Positions 1 to 10,390 are shown, numbered from the stretch's first letter. The stretch: DNA of 51,704 nucleotides from Lactifluus volemus (GCA_022376515.1 WTXI01000258.1:1-51704), one strand, 5' to 3'. The notes: generated by a model not told the origin, from the sequence alone. Numbers and translations: made by a program.

Positions 1-408
1 ATTTCGTTAGTGATTTCGAGGTAGCTACCGCACCCCTGACGGCTTCTATCGGCCCCTTTTTTAGACTCGTAACTTAGGTCAATGTATAGATGTGTTTGTT
101 TCGGATGCTACCATCTTCGGGCCGAATTATTGAAAAGGAAATGGCTAAAAGCCGTCCTTAAGGAGAGAAAAACTGAGGCTGACAATAATGTCATGGCAAT
201 GAGGATTAGGCGGAAGTGCAGTGACTCCGAGTCGGAGCATCAGAATGCGCTGGCATGTGTGCGCCGCGGGGATGCCGGAGTTGTCACCGACACCCGCGCC
301 TCTGGAGCACTGCCATGCGTGATGTTGAACTGTTCAAATACTGTGAGGGTAGGTTCTTTCTTCATTTTGTAACTCGGGCTGCACATGTACTGATTGATGC
401 CGGTGGGC
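1..408. other. Left-edge stretch without a recognised gene
   Basis: I see only short, low-quality open frames here and none has a recognisable domain. It lies downstream of the decayed NWD gene that is transcribed leftward from 5.9 kb. Confidence 0.4.
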
Positions 409-624
409 GTTCAACGTTCAACGTTCAACGCTCAGCGCTCATCGCCCGAAGTTCTGTGCCCTTATTTGAAATCCGGGCATTCTGCCCGATGCACTGCCAG
501 TGGCACACTCGCGCATGAGACGCTCTACCCTATGCGCCTTTAACCACTGTGTAGTACCTGCGATCCTGTGATCAGTGAAAGTGTTTAGATTCTAGTGCGC
601 ATTGTTGAACGTTGAACGTTGAAC
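409..624. repeat. 216-bp MITE-like element with perfect 21-bp terminal inverted repeats
   Basis: The left end (409-429) is three tandem copies of the heptamer GTTCAAC. The right end (604-624) is three copies of GTTGAAC, its exact reverse complement. With a 2-nt gap the similarity extends a few bases outward (GGTGG against CCACC). The interior of about 170 bp has no coding capacity. I found no clear target-site duplication. A related string (GCGCTTAACGTTCAACC) occurs near 11450. It could be a miniature inverted-repeat transposon or a large cruciform; the inverted repeat itself is certain, its class is not. Confidence 0.55.
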
Positions 625-1282
625 CACCGCCTCCGAATCCAGACTCCGGGATGAACATACTTTTGCATACAAGGTTCTCCGTTCACCACGGCTGCATCAG
701 GACTCGGGTTGCATCATGGAGGACGCTTGAATGCTCGGCATTTCAGCCAGGATCGCGTTGGGAGTACATCGCGATCCTTGACTCCACGTTCGACACAACA
801 ACGGTCTGTATCGGGGACCAGTGGTGTGGACTGAGGCCGATGCGACTCGGACGCGGTGACCGTCAGGTGAGAACTCAACAAAACGGATCCAATCGGTGTG
901 TCCAGTAATGGGGCCCGCTACGAGCTGTCCAGTTGTGGCATCCCACACTTGAATGGAGCGATCTCTCAAGCTCCATGCGATGCGCTGCCTGTCCGGCGAG
1001 AACTTGATAGAATTGATCAACCAGGTGCCTCCAGTGAACAAGCCTGCTACCTATCGTTGTGACATCCAATATGCGAATCATGGGATCTGACGAGGCCGAT
1101 GCGATGCGCTGACTGTCCGGCGAGAACACAACAGAATGGGTAACATAGATGTCTCCACTAAACAGGGCCGCTACGAGTTGTCCCGTTATTCGAATCCCAT
1201 ACACAAATTGTGGTGTTTCTGTCGATTCGCAGTGTCAAACAATGCTGACTCGGATTCGATGCGCTGCCCGTCCGGAGAAAAT

Positions 1283-1296
1283 GTAAGAGACGTGAT
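1283..1296. repeat. Left copy of 14-bp target-site duplication (LINE)
   Basis: GTAAGAGACGTGAT here is identical to 5136-5149. The two copies flank the LINE and its 3' tail exactly. Keeping a single copy restores the WD40 reading AHDGMITSL-TFSPDGQRI on the minus strand. Confidence 0.9.
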
Positions 1297-1321
1297 TTTA
1301 TTTTATTTTATTTTATTTTTT
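1296..1321 (-). repeat. (TAAAA)n 3' tail of the LINE
   Basis: On the minus strand this is about four to five units of TAAAA directly before the target-site duplication. A short A-rich tandem tail in place of a pure poly(A) is a common 3' end for fungal non-LTR elements. Confidence 0.8.
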
Positions 1322-1732
1322 GAATCAGCATTTATATAGCGCTGCATGTTTACATGGAACAAAGACGCGCTTGGCCGCGTATGCTATCTACCTAACTAAG
1401 CGACCTGGTGTCGGGGGGGGTACAATGTATGTAAAGGGTGGATGTGTGTGGGGGGTGGAAGGAAGAGTATCTGGGCCGGCGATCGCCCAAGGCGCTCAGC
1501 CAAAGTCTTCTGGTAAGGCGGCATGTCTCCGGGGTCGGACACATGCTTGTGTCTCTTCAATGAATTTCGCGAGGGCTGCGCCGCCCGCTTCGGTCCCGAA
1601 TATGATGTTGGGTGAAAGGTTAGGGGCTACTGGTTTGAGGAATCGTTCACGCGCCCCTGTGAAGAGGGGGCAGTTGCAGATAACATGGAGCGGGGTCTGA
1701 AGGGCCGCCTGTCCACAAAGACAGTCGTGAGG

Positions 1733-1743
1733 GTCAGGGCCCG
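1733..1743. repeat. Left imperfect target-site duplication of the TIR element
   Basis: GTCAGGGCCCG here against GTCAGGGGCCC at 3832-3842: 10-11 bp matching with one G inserted or lost. The length is nearer to Mutator-like elements (9-11 bp) than to hAT (8 bp), but the imperfection leaves this open. Confidence 0.6.
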
Positions 1744-3831
1744 TAGTGTTGCGGGGCTCGACAAGCCGGAGCTAGCCGGAGCCGAGCCGCATTTAGCCAT
1801 GGCATCGGCTTGCCAGATTAAGCCGAGCCACCTTAGCCAGGCCCTTTAGCCAAGGCTAAGCCACAGCTTAGAGCATAAGGCTCGTTGGCTTAGTCTGGCT
1901 TAGTCTCAAACTCAAACTCATTATGTAATACTACTTCAGACACTCGAGAACTCCACGGTGTGTGCACGCCAGACGGGGAAGACCAGGAGGGCGAGGGTCG
2001 ATAAATCGCTCAACAATGTGGCAAAAGCGGGGGTATGCTGCTCCATTGGCCATGGTCGATCATGGCCCCGCTTGGCGCGCCCAACACAGCCTTTGAACGA
2101 CTCAGCGCGCCGCTTACTTCGCTTTGCGACTGGTTCGGGTCCAGGTGGGGCAACGGGGGGACAGCATACAGATCTGGGTAGACAACGAGTATGCTGGTGA
2201 TAGCCTGGCCACCTTTGGTCATGACAAAGGCCAAGGTCAACATGGTTGTTGCAAGGGGGTGGCATTCGATGGTGCAGCAGAGCTCTGTACTGCCAACGAG
2301 GTCACCTGTTGCCGTGCCGTCAGAACCAGGCAACCCAGCGTGAGTGAAGGGTGAAAAACGAAAAAAGGGAAACCACCCATATTGAATGCATATTCTTCCA
2401 TCGTGAACACCTGGTATTGATCTGCGACCCACACACCGAGGCCCTCCTGCAAGGCACTGACAGCCTCGCGCAGCATCCTGGCGGGGAGCGCGCCCACGAC
2501 TTTCTTCACCGTGCGCAAGAGCCACATGGACACTACCTTGTCCTGGGGCTCGGGCGGGTACGTGCTGACCAACGTGTCGTTCACAAACACCAGCAACAGT
2601 GCAGGTGCTGCGTCATGCGGTTGCGGCGACAGAGATACCTCGAGATGGCCGAGCAGTATGTCCGCCGCGCGCGTGGCAGACGCGCCGGTTGGGATATGTG
2701 TGCTCGCGATGGTGCCCGCGACGTGATCGAGTACGCGCACGGCGTCCGCACCCTCATCGAGCACGTATTCGAGACAAGACTGCAACATCGCGTCCCACAC
2801 ATCGAGATCTTCCGTGCTCATCTCCCATCCATCCATGTCACTATTTACGAATTCCAAATTAGCAGAAGAAGCAAAGGGAAAGACGGAGCACACTGACGCA
2901 AATGGCACGCTAAGGAGTACCGGGGCTTCTTCCCACCCTTTCGCAAGCGCCCTCCACCGCTCCGCAAACGTGTGCCACACAAGCGCGCGCACGTCTGCGG
3001 GCCAGTCCCATGTCCTGCGCCTGCTGCTAGCGCCGCCCCAAAACACGCGGAGGAGCGGTGTCGACGACGAAGACGACGGGGAAGGAGCGCTGTGCATGAT
3101 AACCTCGGCGCAGAGCATGGCCCACTGCGTGCGTGCGTCGTGCGGCGTATCAGTCTCCCACACAATTTCGGGCTCTTTCTCCATGAGCCACGTGAGCAGC
3201 AATTCACTCGCGGACGCACTGAGGGCTTCGGTAGGGAGCATTACGTGCACGTGTGTCCAGAGAGCGTGCACGACGGCGAGCTTCATCGCTGCATTTGAGC
3301 GCGTGTGCAGCGCTAATTCGACGTCGGATGACGGTCATCCCAAAGGCCTCAGCCTCGGGGTCGGCAATGCGGCTGGTGTCAAGGACAGGAGAAGGGTGTT
3401 TAGAGTAGACTTTGCATGCAGTGTGCAATGCCAAGCCCGCCACAGCCAGGGGGGGATAGAGCGACCAGCTTTGTCACTCCAGAGGGGTCTTGGCCAACAT
3501 AACTATGTGTACAGCCTTGAGACTCCATGAACTGCAACTCATTCAATTAGCAAATGATGATCCAGCAGTGATGAAAACCTACCAGCGACAGAGGGGATAG
3601 AGAAGTGGGGGAACGTGGTGACAGAGGAGAGCGCATGGGGGAAGCGATACCGAGTTGCCACGTCTTGGTTGAAATAGATCATGTGACCAGCCCCGGCTTT
3701 CGGGTAGGCTTAGCCGGGCTCAGTTGTGATTGGAAGCCGTCTACAGTCTAACTAAAATGGGGGCTAGCCTGGGCTCGGCTACATCCGGCTTACGGCTAAG
3801 CTGTCAATAGCCGCAAGCCCCCGCAACACTA
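1744..3831. mobile_element. Non-autonomous 2,088-bp TIR transposon carrying a gene fragment
   Basis: Both ends are the 13-bp terminal inverted repeat TAGTGTTGCGGGG (1744-1756, and inverted at 3819-3831). About 160 bp inside the left end and about 150 bp inside the right end are crowded with AGCC/GGCT-type repeats (for example TTAGCC, AAGCC, GAGCC and complements), typical of subterminal transposase-binding sites. No transposase is encoded. The interior is a minus-strand fragment of a host-like gene (2340-3430). The TIR start resembles hAT ends; the duplication length is more Mutator-like. The site is inside the LINE ORF, so this element arrived after the LINE. Confidence 0.85.
2340..3430 (-). 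pseudogene. Captured fragment of a Rif1-like gene inside the TIR element
   Basis: From 3286 to about 2345 there is an open frame of some 310 residues with helical-repeat character: KLAVVHALWTHVHVMLP, LLLTWLMEKEPEIVW, RVFWGG, LDVWDAMLQSCLEYVLDEGA, LVFVNDTLVSTYPPEPQ, MWLLRTVKKVVGALP. Upstream, in another frame (3430-3290), is DTSRIADPEAEAFGMTVIRRR, so one base was lost near 3292. Frames downstream of 2340 look intronic, then contain further exon-like pieces (EPVAKRSKRRAE near 2110). The pattern fits the N-terminal HEAT-like domain of fungal Rif1, a telomere and replication-timing factor. I recognise this from memory of the family only, so the name is tentative. The fragment lacks both gene ends. 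Confidence 0.5.
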
Positions 3832-3842
3832 GTCAGGGGCCC
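3832..3842. repeat. Right imperfect target-site duplication of the TIR element
   Basis: GTCAGGGGCCC directly follows the inverted terminal repeat that ends at 3831. It is the partner of 1733-1743. Confidence 0.6.
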
Positions 3843-5135
3843 TTGGCCGATGTCTGGCGTTGTATTCCCCTGTGAAGGCGTGCTCAGTAAGGAGTCTAAT
3901 AGCAGTACAAAATACCGGTCGAGCAAAACCGGCAATCCCTGTCATGAACTCTGGGGGATCGCCCGATGGTGGGTGGTGTAGGGCCCGGTACGCGGGGTTG
4001 CGGCGGGGGTCTCTGAGCCAGACTTGTTCCCATTTCGCGAGGGCGTCGTGCTTGGTCTTGGTGCGGAGGGCTGCGATCGTGAGAGGGGCGTCGTGGGCTG
4101 GGGGCTGGGCGTTGGTTGCGGTCTCCATCGCTGTTTGCTGGAGGCGCTGTAAAGGGGCGAAGCTAGCCGTGCCCGGGACCCAGCGGATAGCTATCGAGGT
4201 TGTGGGGTACGTGTCGAGGATGTCGGCAATGGTGTCACACACCACTTTGCATGCCGCAGCGTTGTCGTGCCTAATGGTGGCCTGGCACCATGGAATAATA
4301 TGTTGGTCAGCTGTGTATAAGATGACTGACGGGGAGTGGGAGACGGCAAGCATATCTCTAGCCAGCTCCGCCGCAGCTGCGAGTGCCGCGAACGCTGCGT
4401 CCCTGTGTGAGGCGTTCTGGCCGAGGATGGGGTTGTGGGAAGTTGTTTCCCTCCCATTCCTGTAACCGATCGCTGTGCCCATCCACAAAGGGGATGTTTG
4501 TGCTGGGTTGGGCCCTAAGCCACGGCAGTAGACCAGGATCTGGTCCTTCCGGCCGTAGTGGGCCCTGGAGATCATGTTGGTCAAGCGTTTACGGTCCTCG
4601 CCCTTGCACGGGTTGTGAGTGATCGTAAAACGGTCTGCTGGGGGTGTACACCTTTTCCAGGGGGGGTGATCAAGGCAAGGTGGTAGCCGGCTCTCTGTTG
4701 GGACGTGGGAGCTGAGCCTGCGGATGCAAGTGTCGGGTAATCGTGCCGGCATCGGGTAAGGAAGCGGGACGCCGCTGCCCTCCACCGAGCACCAAGGTGG
4801 GCCTAGTCTTTGGAGGACTGGGGAGCTCTTTGGAAGGGTGAGTAAACGTATCGCGGCTTGGGTAGCTAGTCTCTGTAACCGGATATGGATTGGCGGGATG
4901 ACTATCAGTTGGTGTAGTGGTTCTCGGGGTGTGCTTCTGAAAGCGCCTGTGATGATCCCAACAGCTGCGTTTTGTACTGTTTGGAGCGTCTTGATGTGTT
5001 TCTGTTGACCCCTGAACCAAATGGGGGCACCGTAAGTTAGCGCTGGAATGCAAATCGCATTGAAGGCGAGACGCCAGCTGCCATGGTTGAGTCCTCTCAC
5101 GGAGTTGCCTAGAAGCTGGAGCGCCTTAAGTGAGC

Positions 5136-5149
5136 GTAAGAGACGTGAT
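5136..5149. repeat. Right copy of 14-bp target-site duplication (LINE)
   Basis: GTAAGAGACGTGAT, identical to 1283-1296. On the minus strand it encodes part of the WD40 strand ITSLT, which resumes after the LINE. Confidence 0.9.
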
Positions 5150-5945
5150 CATTCCGTCATGCGCCTTGATCATCATCTGCAATGCTGGCCAATGAGACAG
5201 CTGCCCGCGGTCCAAGGACAACGTAGATAGGTGGAGCGATCCTTGCCACGGGCATCGCGAAATAGCGCACAAACGCGAACGCATCATCCACCAGTGCCAA
5301 CAAATTCTTCACTTCCGTTTTGCGAATGCTATTGCAATTTGAGGTAAATGTCACGGCATGTCATGTTGAATTGTGGAGTGGAGTCGCCTCCCGTTGCAAC
5401 ATTATGAACAGAGATGACAGTGCTCGGGAAGCAAGGGCCACATTATTCTTGATGCTAAGAACTTCCAGCCAAAACAAAAACTTTGTCTCGAAGAGCGATC
5501 GAGGTTTCCTGAAGTCATTGTGATCGAAAGCAAGGTGTTCTAAATGATCGTGCTAGGTGGTTACAGGCATACGATAGACCAGATGGAATGTGTTCGGCAA
5601 TTCGAGATTCGACGTCTGGGACGTCGCTGTTAGCGAGGTATGACGATTCGAGTTTGCAGATATTTGAATTTGAGGTTATCGAATATGAAATCAAGGCAGG
5701 AATGTGCCAGCTGATGATGGGCTTCTGCAAGATTGACATAAAACACAATTCTTGTCTTGTTGGTCAGAAAGTCGTTAAATGAGGTATGGAGAGGGACGAT
5801 GGGACGTGTTCGGTCAAATGAAGTGACGTTAGTCCACCATGATAGTAGCATAAAATCGTCTCTTCTTCCCAAGGAAGGGCCTTGAGACAGGGAAGGTTGT
5901 GTGCCCTGAGAACTGGTAAGAGAAAGAGGGTTAGTACCTATCATA

Positions 5946-7328
5946 GCATAACCATGATCCTATGTACCAGTCAGTTGGAGTGTGAGTGTGCTTGGTTGCG
6001 TTTCTTGGCCTAAGCACCACTGACAGTGACGTGCGGCATTCCGGAAATTTGTGGAGCTGGGCCGTGGTAACGATTAATAGTGGGGGACATCGTAAGAGAG
6101 CTTGGGGAAGGATGAGAGGCTAGGCCTCGACTCAGAGGAAACCGTGTGCTGTGCGCCGTAAGGCACCAAGAACGATATTGATAACAAATATCAGTCAAGC
6201 CCGACTTCACTCTGAGCACACGCCTTAGCCGATACCAAGCGCATCGTCGTACTTTACGGTATATATAGTGCGCTTATAAAACGCAGATTGAAAAAAAAAA
6301 AAACCTACTTTTTTTCATTCTTCAGTTCAGCACGCTCGCCTAGTCTTCTTTATTATCTCAATGTTCGGTATCATCACGTTGGTAGCGTCACACTGTTGAT
6401 GCACGACACCTCATTCATTCCTCTCTGCACCCTCTCCCACTGCTCGCTGTTGGCCCTTGTAAGACACGTGATTAGGGATGACGGGCGCCTCTTTCATGGC
6501 TTTGTTGAAGACTGAAATAAACACAAGGAGCATTCTGCCTCGACTGCGCAAGTATTTCACCAGCTGTATATACAGGTCGTCAAGAGGACATAATGATGAA
6601 ACGATGGCGACGTACGGGCGTGCGAAGGACGAAGCTTGATGAAGACGCCCATCATTTCATCTCTACACTCGCTATCATGAGACTGGTTGAGCTTCTTTGC
6701 CACCGGGCGTGATGCCAAAAAAAGTTTGTTGCCATCGTCCGTCCGTGATCTTGACGAGAAATTGTGACAGGCAACGGGCGAGTAGGCCATACAACCCGTG
6801 GGATGTTGTCCATGAGGTCCACCAAAATGATCGAGCCCTTGACGCATCTTCATCGCGTTGCCACTTTGCGATTTCAAAGTGCCATAGACAGGCGGGTGCA
6901 CTCACAAAAATTATGTTGGAATATGGTCCCGACTGCGAAGGACAGTGTCTGCGGGATGAATGTCAAACTCGCCTTCTTTTCAGATACCAAGAACTAACTA
7001 ATGACGAAGAGTGCCAGTGGTATTTGGAAAATTTCCACCTTGGCCGAGGAAGACGAGAACGTGGCTGCTCGGGTCTGCAGATGTGGGAGCAGGAAGGTGA
7101 GAGGCCGAGGATGAGGATGAGCGGTCGATGACTCGGAGCAACGGGTCCCTCGCCATGACGGCTACTAGTAAGGTAGTAATGGCAGAAGTCGTGGAAGCCC
7201 ACCAGTGGTATATTACTAGTAACGATGACTAGTGATTAGTAAGGAGTACCGTGGACCTGTCATGACAAGCCTTACGAAAGCATATCACGAGACTCATCGT
7301 TTGTTTCTAGTCCGTGACTGTGAAGGCC
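5946..7328. other. Intergenic stretch upstream of the first dioxygenase
   Basis: I see no gene I can support. Features present are TATA-like strings (TATATATAG near 6258 and TATAAAA near 6276) followed by a run of 13 A near 6290, two palindromic TACTAGTA sites (about 7163 and 7212), and TGCCAGTG near 7012. Open frames on both strands (6557-6905, 6697-7131) have no family resemblance. The missing NACHT part of the neighbouring NWD gene was looked for here and not found. Confidence 0.4.
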
Positions 7329-8804
7329 ATGGCTAACTCTACGGATTGCGATCATGATAGTTCTATGGGTTCGGACAGCAGCTTTACGCATCTGGAAAGC
7401 TCTAAGCTGCAAGACGACTCGGATCCCCGACTTAAGGAGCTACTGGCCCCTCTACATGAGTCAATCATCCATAAGCCACCCTTCTTAGCCGGATCTCTCC
7501 AACTCCCTCCTTCGCATTTCTCTCTCGTGTACAAAGTCGGAAAGGACGACTATCCCACTAGGTTCGTATATGCTGACGCTATCACTTGCCAGTGGTCTTC
7601 ATGAACTTCAAATAGACACATCAACTTTGCGAACGCAGCCCCTGAAGAATTAGAGCGACTCATACAGGAATTTGAACCCGCCAGCGTCGGTTTCAGCAAA
7701 GATGAAGTGATGGATGAAGCTCAAAAGACGGAGAACGAGTCTTTCTTCCCATTCCTTGTACCTGATCACACCGATCTCATCAAAATTGTACGCAACTACC
7801 TTCTCGAAGGCACCGATTCGAACCGAAGAATTAGAGTTGATCTACACGAGTTCAATGTGAATAGTATGCGTCCGATCCACACTCACACTTGACAGAAACT
7901 AAATTGCTACACAGATAAGGGGTCATTCTTCAAGGCTCACGTTGATGCACCACGTGGCGAAAACGAAAAGATGTTTGGATCCCTTGTCGTTGTCTTTCCA
8001 ACATCTCATGAGGGCGGTACTCTGGTCGTTCGACACCGCGGCCAGGAATGGTCATTTGATTCTTCCACTGCGCTGTCTGCCGCACTGCCAACTTCAATAG
8101 CTTATGCTGCATTTTTCCGCGACGTCGAGCACGAGGTTCAGCCCGTGACCTCTGGCCATCGTGTCACGTTGACGTATAATCTCTACTTTGATGAAGATGA
8201 GCGTGTTTCCGCAAAGGACTTGGTGTCAGGGTTCCCTTCCTTCCCTCAGGAACTTGAAGAGAACGTGTTCCGTTCGAGATTCGAGGCGCTTCTCAAGAAT
8301 CCGGAATTCCTCCCAGATGGGGGTACGCTCGGTTTCGGAATGCGACACAAGTACCAAGTGAAGGACGAGCTCAAACACGTTTACAGTCAGCTGAAGGGCT
8401 GTGATGCAACTGTGTATGAGGGCCTGCGCGCGCTTGGATTTGAACCCGTCCTATACCTCAATTATCGGTGTAATTACCCCGACTCGGAGGACGAAGACGA
8501 AGACCCAGATACATTCCTCCTCGACGAGGTATTCCATATTATGGGTTACACCGCCATATGGGATAACGTGCGTTATTCGATGCAACAGCTCCATGCAATT
8601 ATGGTCCCCTCCGAAGAGCAAGTGACGTGGGTCACACCAGAGACGACATTCAGCACTCTCAAGACTCCGTATGTTTTCGTTTGTGATGATCCATATTTAG
8701 AATTTGCAAATGGGAATTTATGCCTTATTGTGCGTATTGGTAGTGTAGCTGACAGGTTGGCGCATCATCGCAGCCACACAAGGAAGAAGCAGAGGGTCGA
8801 GTAG
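7329..8804 (+). CDS. Prolyl 4-hydroxylase-like Fe(II)/2OG dioxygenase, copy 1
   Basis: Three exons (7329-7561, 7616-7863, 7915-8804) give 456 aa. Introns are GT-AG and fall at the same places as in the four paralogues downstream. The double-stranded beta-helix core starts after the second intron. Metal ligands are H169 and D171 in FKAHVDAP and H233 in DVEHEVQP; R243 in TSGHR should bind 2-oxoglutarate. This is the P4H-type HxD...H...R set. The second Met, matching copy 2, was chosen as start in preference to an ATG at 7314. Exon 2 is 12 nt shorter than in the other copies. It stands about 8.6 kb from the other four, and with copy 2 it shares a Ser-rich N-terminus (SSMGSDSS). No signal peptide is evident, so a cytosolic or nuclear oxygenase is likely. 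The substrate is unknown. Confidence 0.85.
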
Positions 8805-9409
8805 TTCAAGTTATTATGAATAGAATGCTGTAGTAAACCTGCCGGTCGCTAACTCAGGCTTAACATGAAAACTACATCTCATTTTACATGTCAAACACGA
8901 ACTTTAAGACCTCGTTTACTGAGTAAACGGGTGCGTCTAGGTAAATATGGTGGCAACGTAGTCTTATCATACCCTGAACGTTATTCTCTGCATTTCCAGT
9001 TACCACTATGCTCCAACAGCATACAAGTCAAATATCTGGCCGGCGGTTCAGGCCGAGATGGTCTGCGGGTGTGGGCGTAGGGGGGAGAGAAACCTGTAAT
9101 GATGGTGTCTGTGGTGTCTATGTAGGTGAAAGTAATAATAATGTCCTCAACTTCTGTCTGTGGTTGTGGTAGCAGGTGTTCGGCCATATCAAGGGTCATA
9201 TTGACGGCTTTACGGCATATGCGGAGGGGCGGATATAAACACGCAGAAACTGTCCAGGAGTTCTAAACGCAATCAAGCAGTGCCATGCAGTACTTCCCCA
9301 GTGCCGTCATTTGCCCACAATACTCCGGGCCGGCAAAACGGCCTGCTCAGCGCTTCAGCCACTTTTCTTACCCATAACACGATTGCACCGCACCATTCCC
9401 TCCTAACCA
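8805..9409. other. Intergenic stretch after dioxygenase copy 1
   Basis: No supported gene. It probably contains the 3' UTR of copy 1 and the degraded edge of the LINE relic that follows. Confidence 0.4.
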
Positions 9410-9850
9410 CCGAGAATCCCACACTATAAGCTACCAAAGACAGGCGGCGAAAAATGGGGCCATCGACACCTGGAGCACCCGTTGGCACAACAACCGCCAC
9501 TCCCAGGCTTACATCGCCCTTCCCGTCCCGCCCACAGACAAAATACCACCTGTCATTCAAGGCGCAAAAGGCGTCGACAGGGCTGTCCTCTCCACACTCA
9601 TCCGTTTTATCACAGGCCACGCCTTTATAGGCTCGTACACCGCCAGGTTCTGACCCGACCAGCTGCCCCCGTGGCGCTCCCTTCAAACCGTCGAACACGT
9701 CATATCCTCGTGTCCTCTCTACGCAGAGGCCCGACGAGACATCTTTCAGCCGGTTGACCGTGACTCATCCTTGTCCATCCTCCTCAGTACCTCCCAAGGT
9801 GGCGAGGCCGTAAGCCGATTTATCAAGTCAACCGGCGTTTTGCATCCTCC
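9410..9850 (+). mobile_element. Relic of a non-LTR retrotransposon C-terminus
   Basis: On the plus strand, frame pieces read IDTWSTRWHNN, then LSTLIRFITGHAFIGSYTARF, an internal stop, QTVEHVISSCPLYAEARRDIF, and GGEAVSRFIKSTGVLHPP. This matches the end of a LINE ORF2 (terminal HxxxCP-type region followed by a conserved helix). It is in the same general family as the element at 1.3-5.1 kb but clearly diverged, on the other strand, with stops. No target-site duplication or tail was found, so its borders are approximate. The long minus-strand frame over 9273-9698 is a shadow. Confidence 0.65.
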
Positions 9851-10390
9851 CGAGAAAAACTACCCCTACAACCCTACAATCCTCCCCCTCCCCCAGGGAC
9901 CGCGTCATAGCTACATGTTGCGGGATATACATGCAGATTTTAAAAAACCAGTATTTTACCATGTTGGACGAACTCCCTGGACACCTAGATAGCACAGTAG
10001 ATATCCTAACAACGAATCATTTGCAAAACTTTATTAGTTTTTCTACAGCATAAAGGGCGCTACTAGTACTTTCGATGCATTCACTTGAATCACTTCAGTC
10101 TGTTAAGTCTCTGTTATCTGTTACCCTGAAGTGAGTACTGTACCACCAAAAAAAAAGTGTACGGACATCCCGATCGTCTGATGAGCGTCGCAGAAATGGG
10201 TAGGGTACTACATATCGGAGATGCAGTATGCTGTGCTTTATTTGGGCCTGACATAACATGGGAATATTCTAGCTTGACATGCACTTCCATTCCAAATGAC
10301 AAGTGAGCAACGACTAGTTGTTTCCCAGTCGTCCCACGATGGCCACTGGGCAGTTGTTGACAAACGCCACTGCTCCAATTCACTGTAAAC
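9851..10390. other. Intergenic stretch upstream of the DUF202 gene
   Basis: No gene seen. It contains a TACTAGTA palindrome (about 10060) and GTACTGTACCA (about 10137). The last part is presumably the DUF202 promoter. Confidence 0.4.

Larger units (their letters stand above)
1297..5135 (-). mobile_element. 5'-truncated non-LTR retrotransposon (LINE) inserted in the NWD gene
   Basis: The element reads leftward: the 5' break lies at about 5135, within the reverse-transcriptase C-terminal region. The ORF follows, then about 170 nt of 3' UTR, the TAAAA tail, and one 14-bp target-site duplication on each side. Without the nested element at 1744-3831 it is about 1.75 kb. The coding frame has no stop apart from that insertion, so the LINE is young relative to the NWD gene that surrounds it. 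5' truncation is the usual outcome of target-primed reverse transcription. Confidence 0.88.
1496..5136 (-). pseudogene. LINE ORF2 C-terminal part (RT tail, RNase H-like region, CCHC knuckle), split by an insertion
   Basis: The frame is open from 5136 to the RAPD codons at 3832, where the inserted element adds TAG. It resumes at 1734 with PHDCLCGQAALQ and ends with TGA at 1496. The joined frame reads RAPD-PHDCLCG with no base lost. Visible parts are the RT-distal motif CIPALTYGAPIWF, an RNase H-like stretch (ILYTADQHIIPW, later IRWVPGTAS) and a terminal C-x-C...H-x4-C zinc knuckle (CLCG, HVICNCP), the usual order for fungal Tad-like or related LINEs. The RNase H motif WVPG lacks the usual following His. 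The large frames on the opposite strand (3860-4465) are shadows. Confidence 0.85.
697..5945 (-). pseudogene. Decayed NACHT-WD40 (NWD/STAND) gene, split by a retrotransposon
   Basis: The remains run leftward. From 5945 to about 5520 there is the helical NWD linker: frames containing PIVPLHTSFNDFLT, HHQLAHSCLDFI and, one frame over, LESSYLANSDVPDVESRI. From 5520 to 5230 come LFETKFLFWLEVLS and LVDDAFAFVRYFAMP. WD40 repeats then start at 5222 (GQLSHWPALQ, then AHDGMITSL), are broken at 5136 and resume at 1296 (TFSPDGQRI, SIKFSPDRQRI, VEFSPDGHRV) down to about 697. At least four frame changes are needed, so the gene is dead apart from the transposon. No NACHT P-loop is visible upstream of 5945. 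NWD proteins are intracellular STAND receptors linked to fungal non-self recognition; that role is family knowledge, not seen here. Confidence 0.85.

Noticed and set aside
409..624. CRISPR-like array from the repeated heptamers
   Set aside because: Only three direct copies without spacers at each end, and the organism is a eukaryote.
3860..4465. 201-codon plus-strand frame
   Set aside because: It is antisense to the LINE ORF, which has clear RT/RNase H/zinc-knuckle features; the plus frame has none.
9273..9698. 141-codon minus-strand frame
   Set aside because: Antisense to the LINE relic, whose plus-strand pieces match LINE C-termini.
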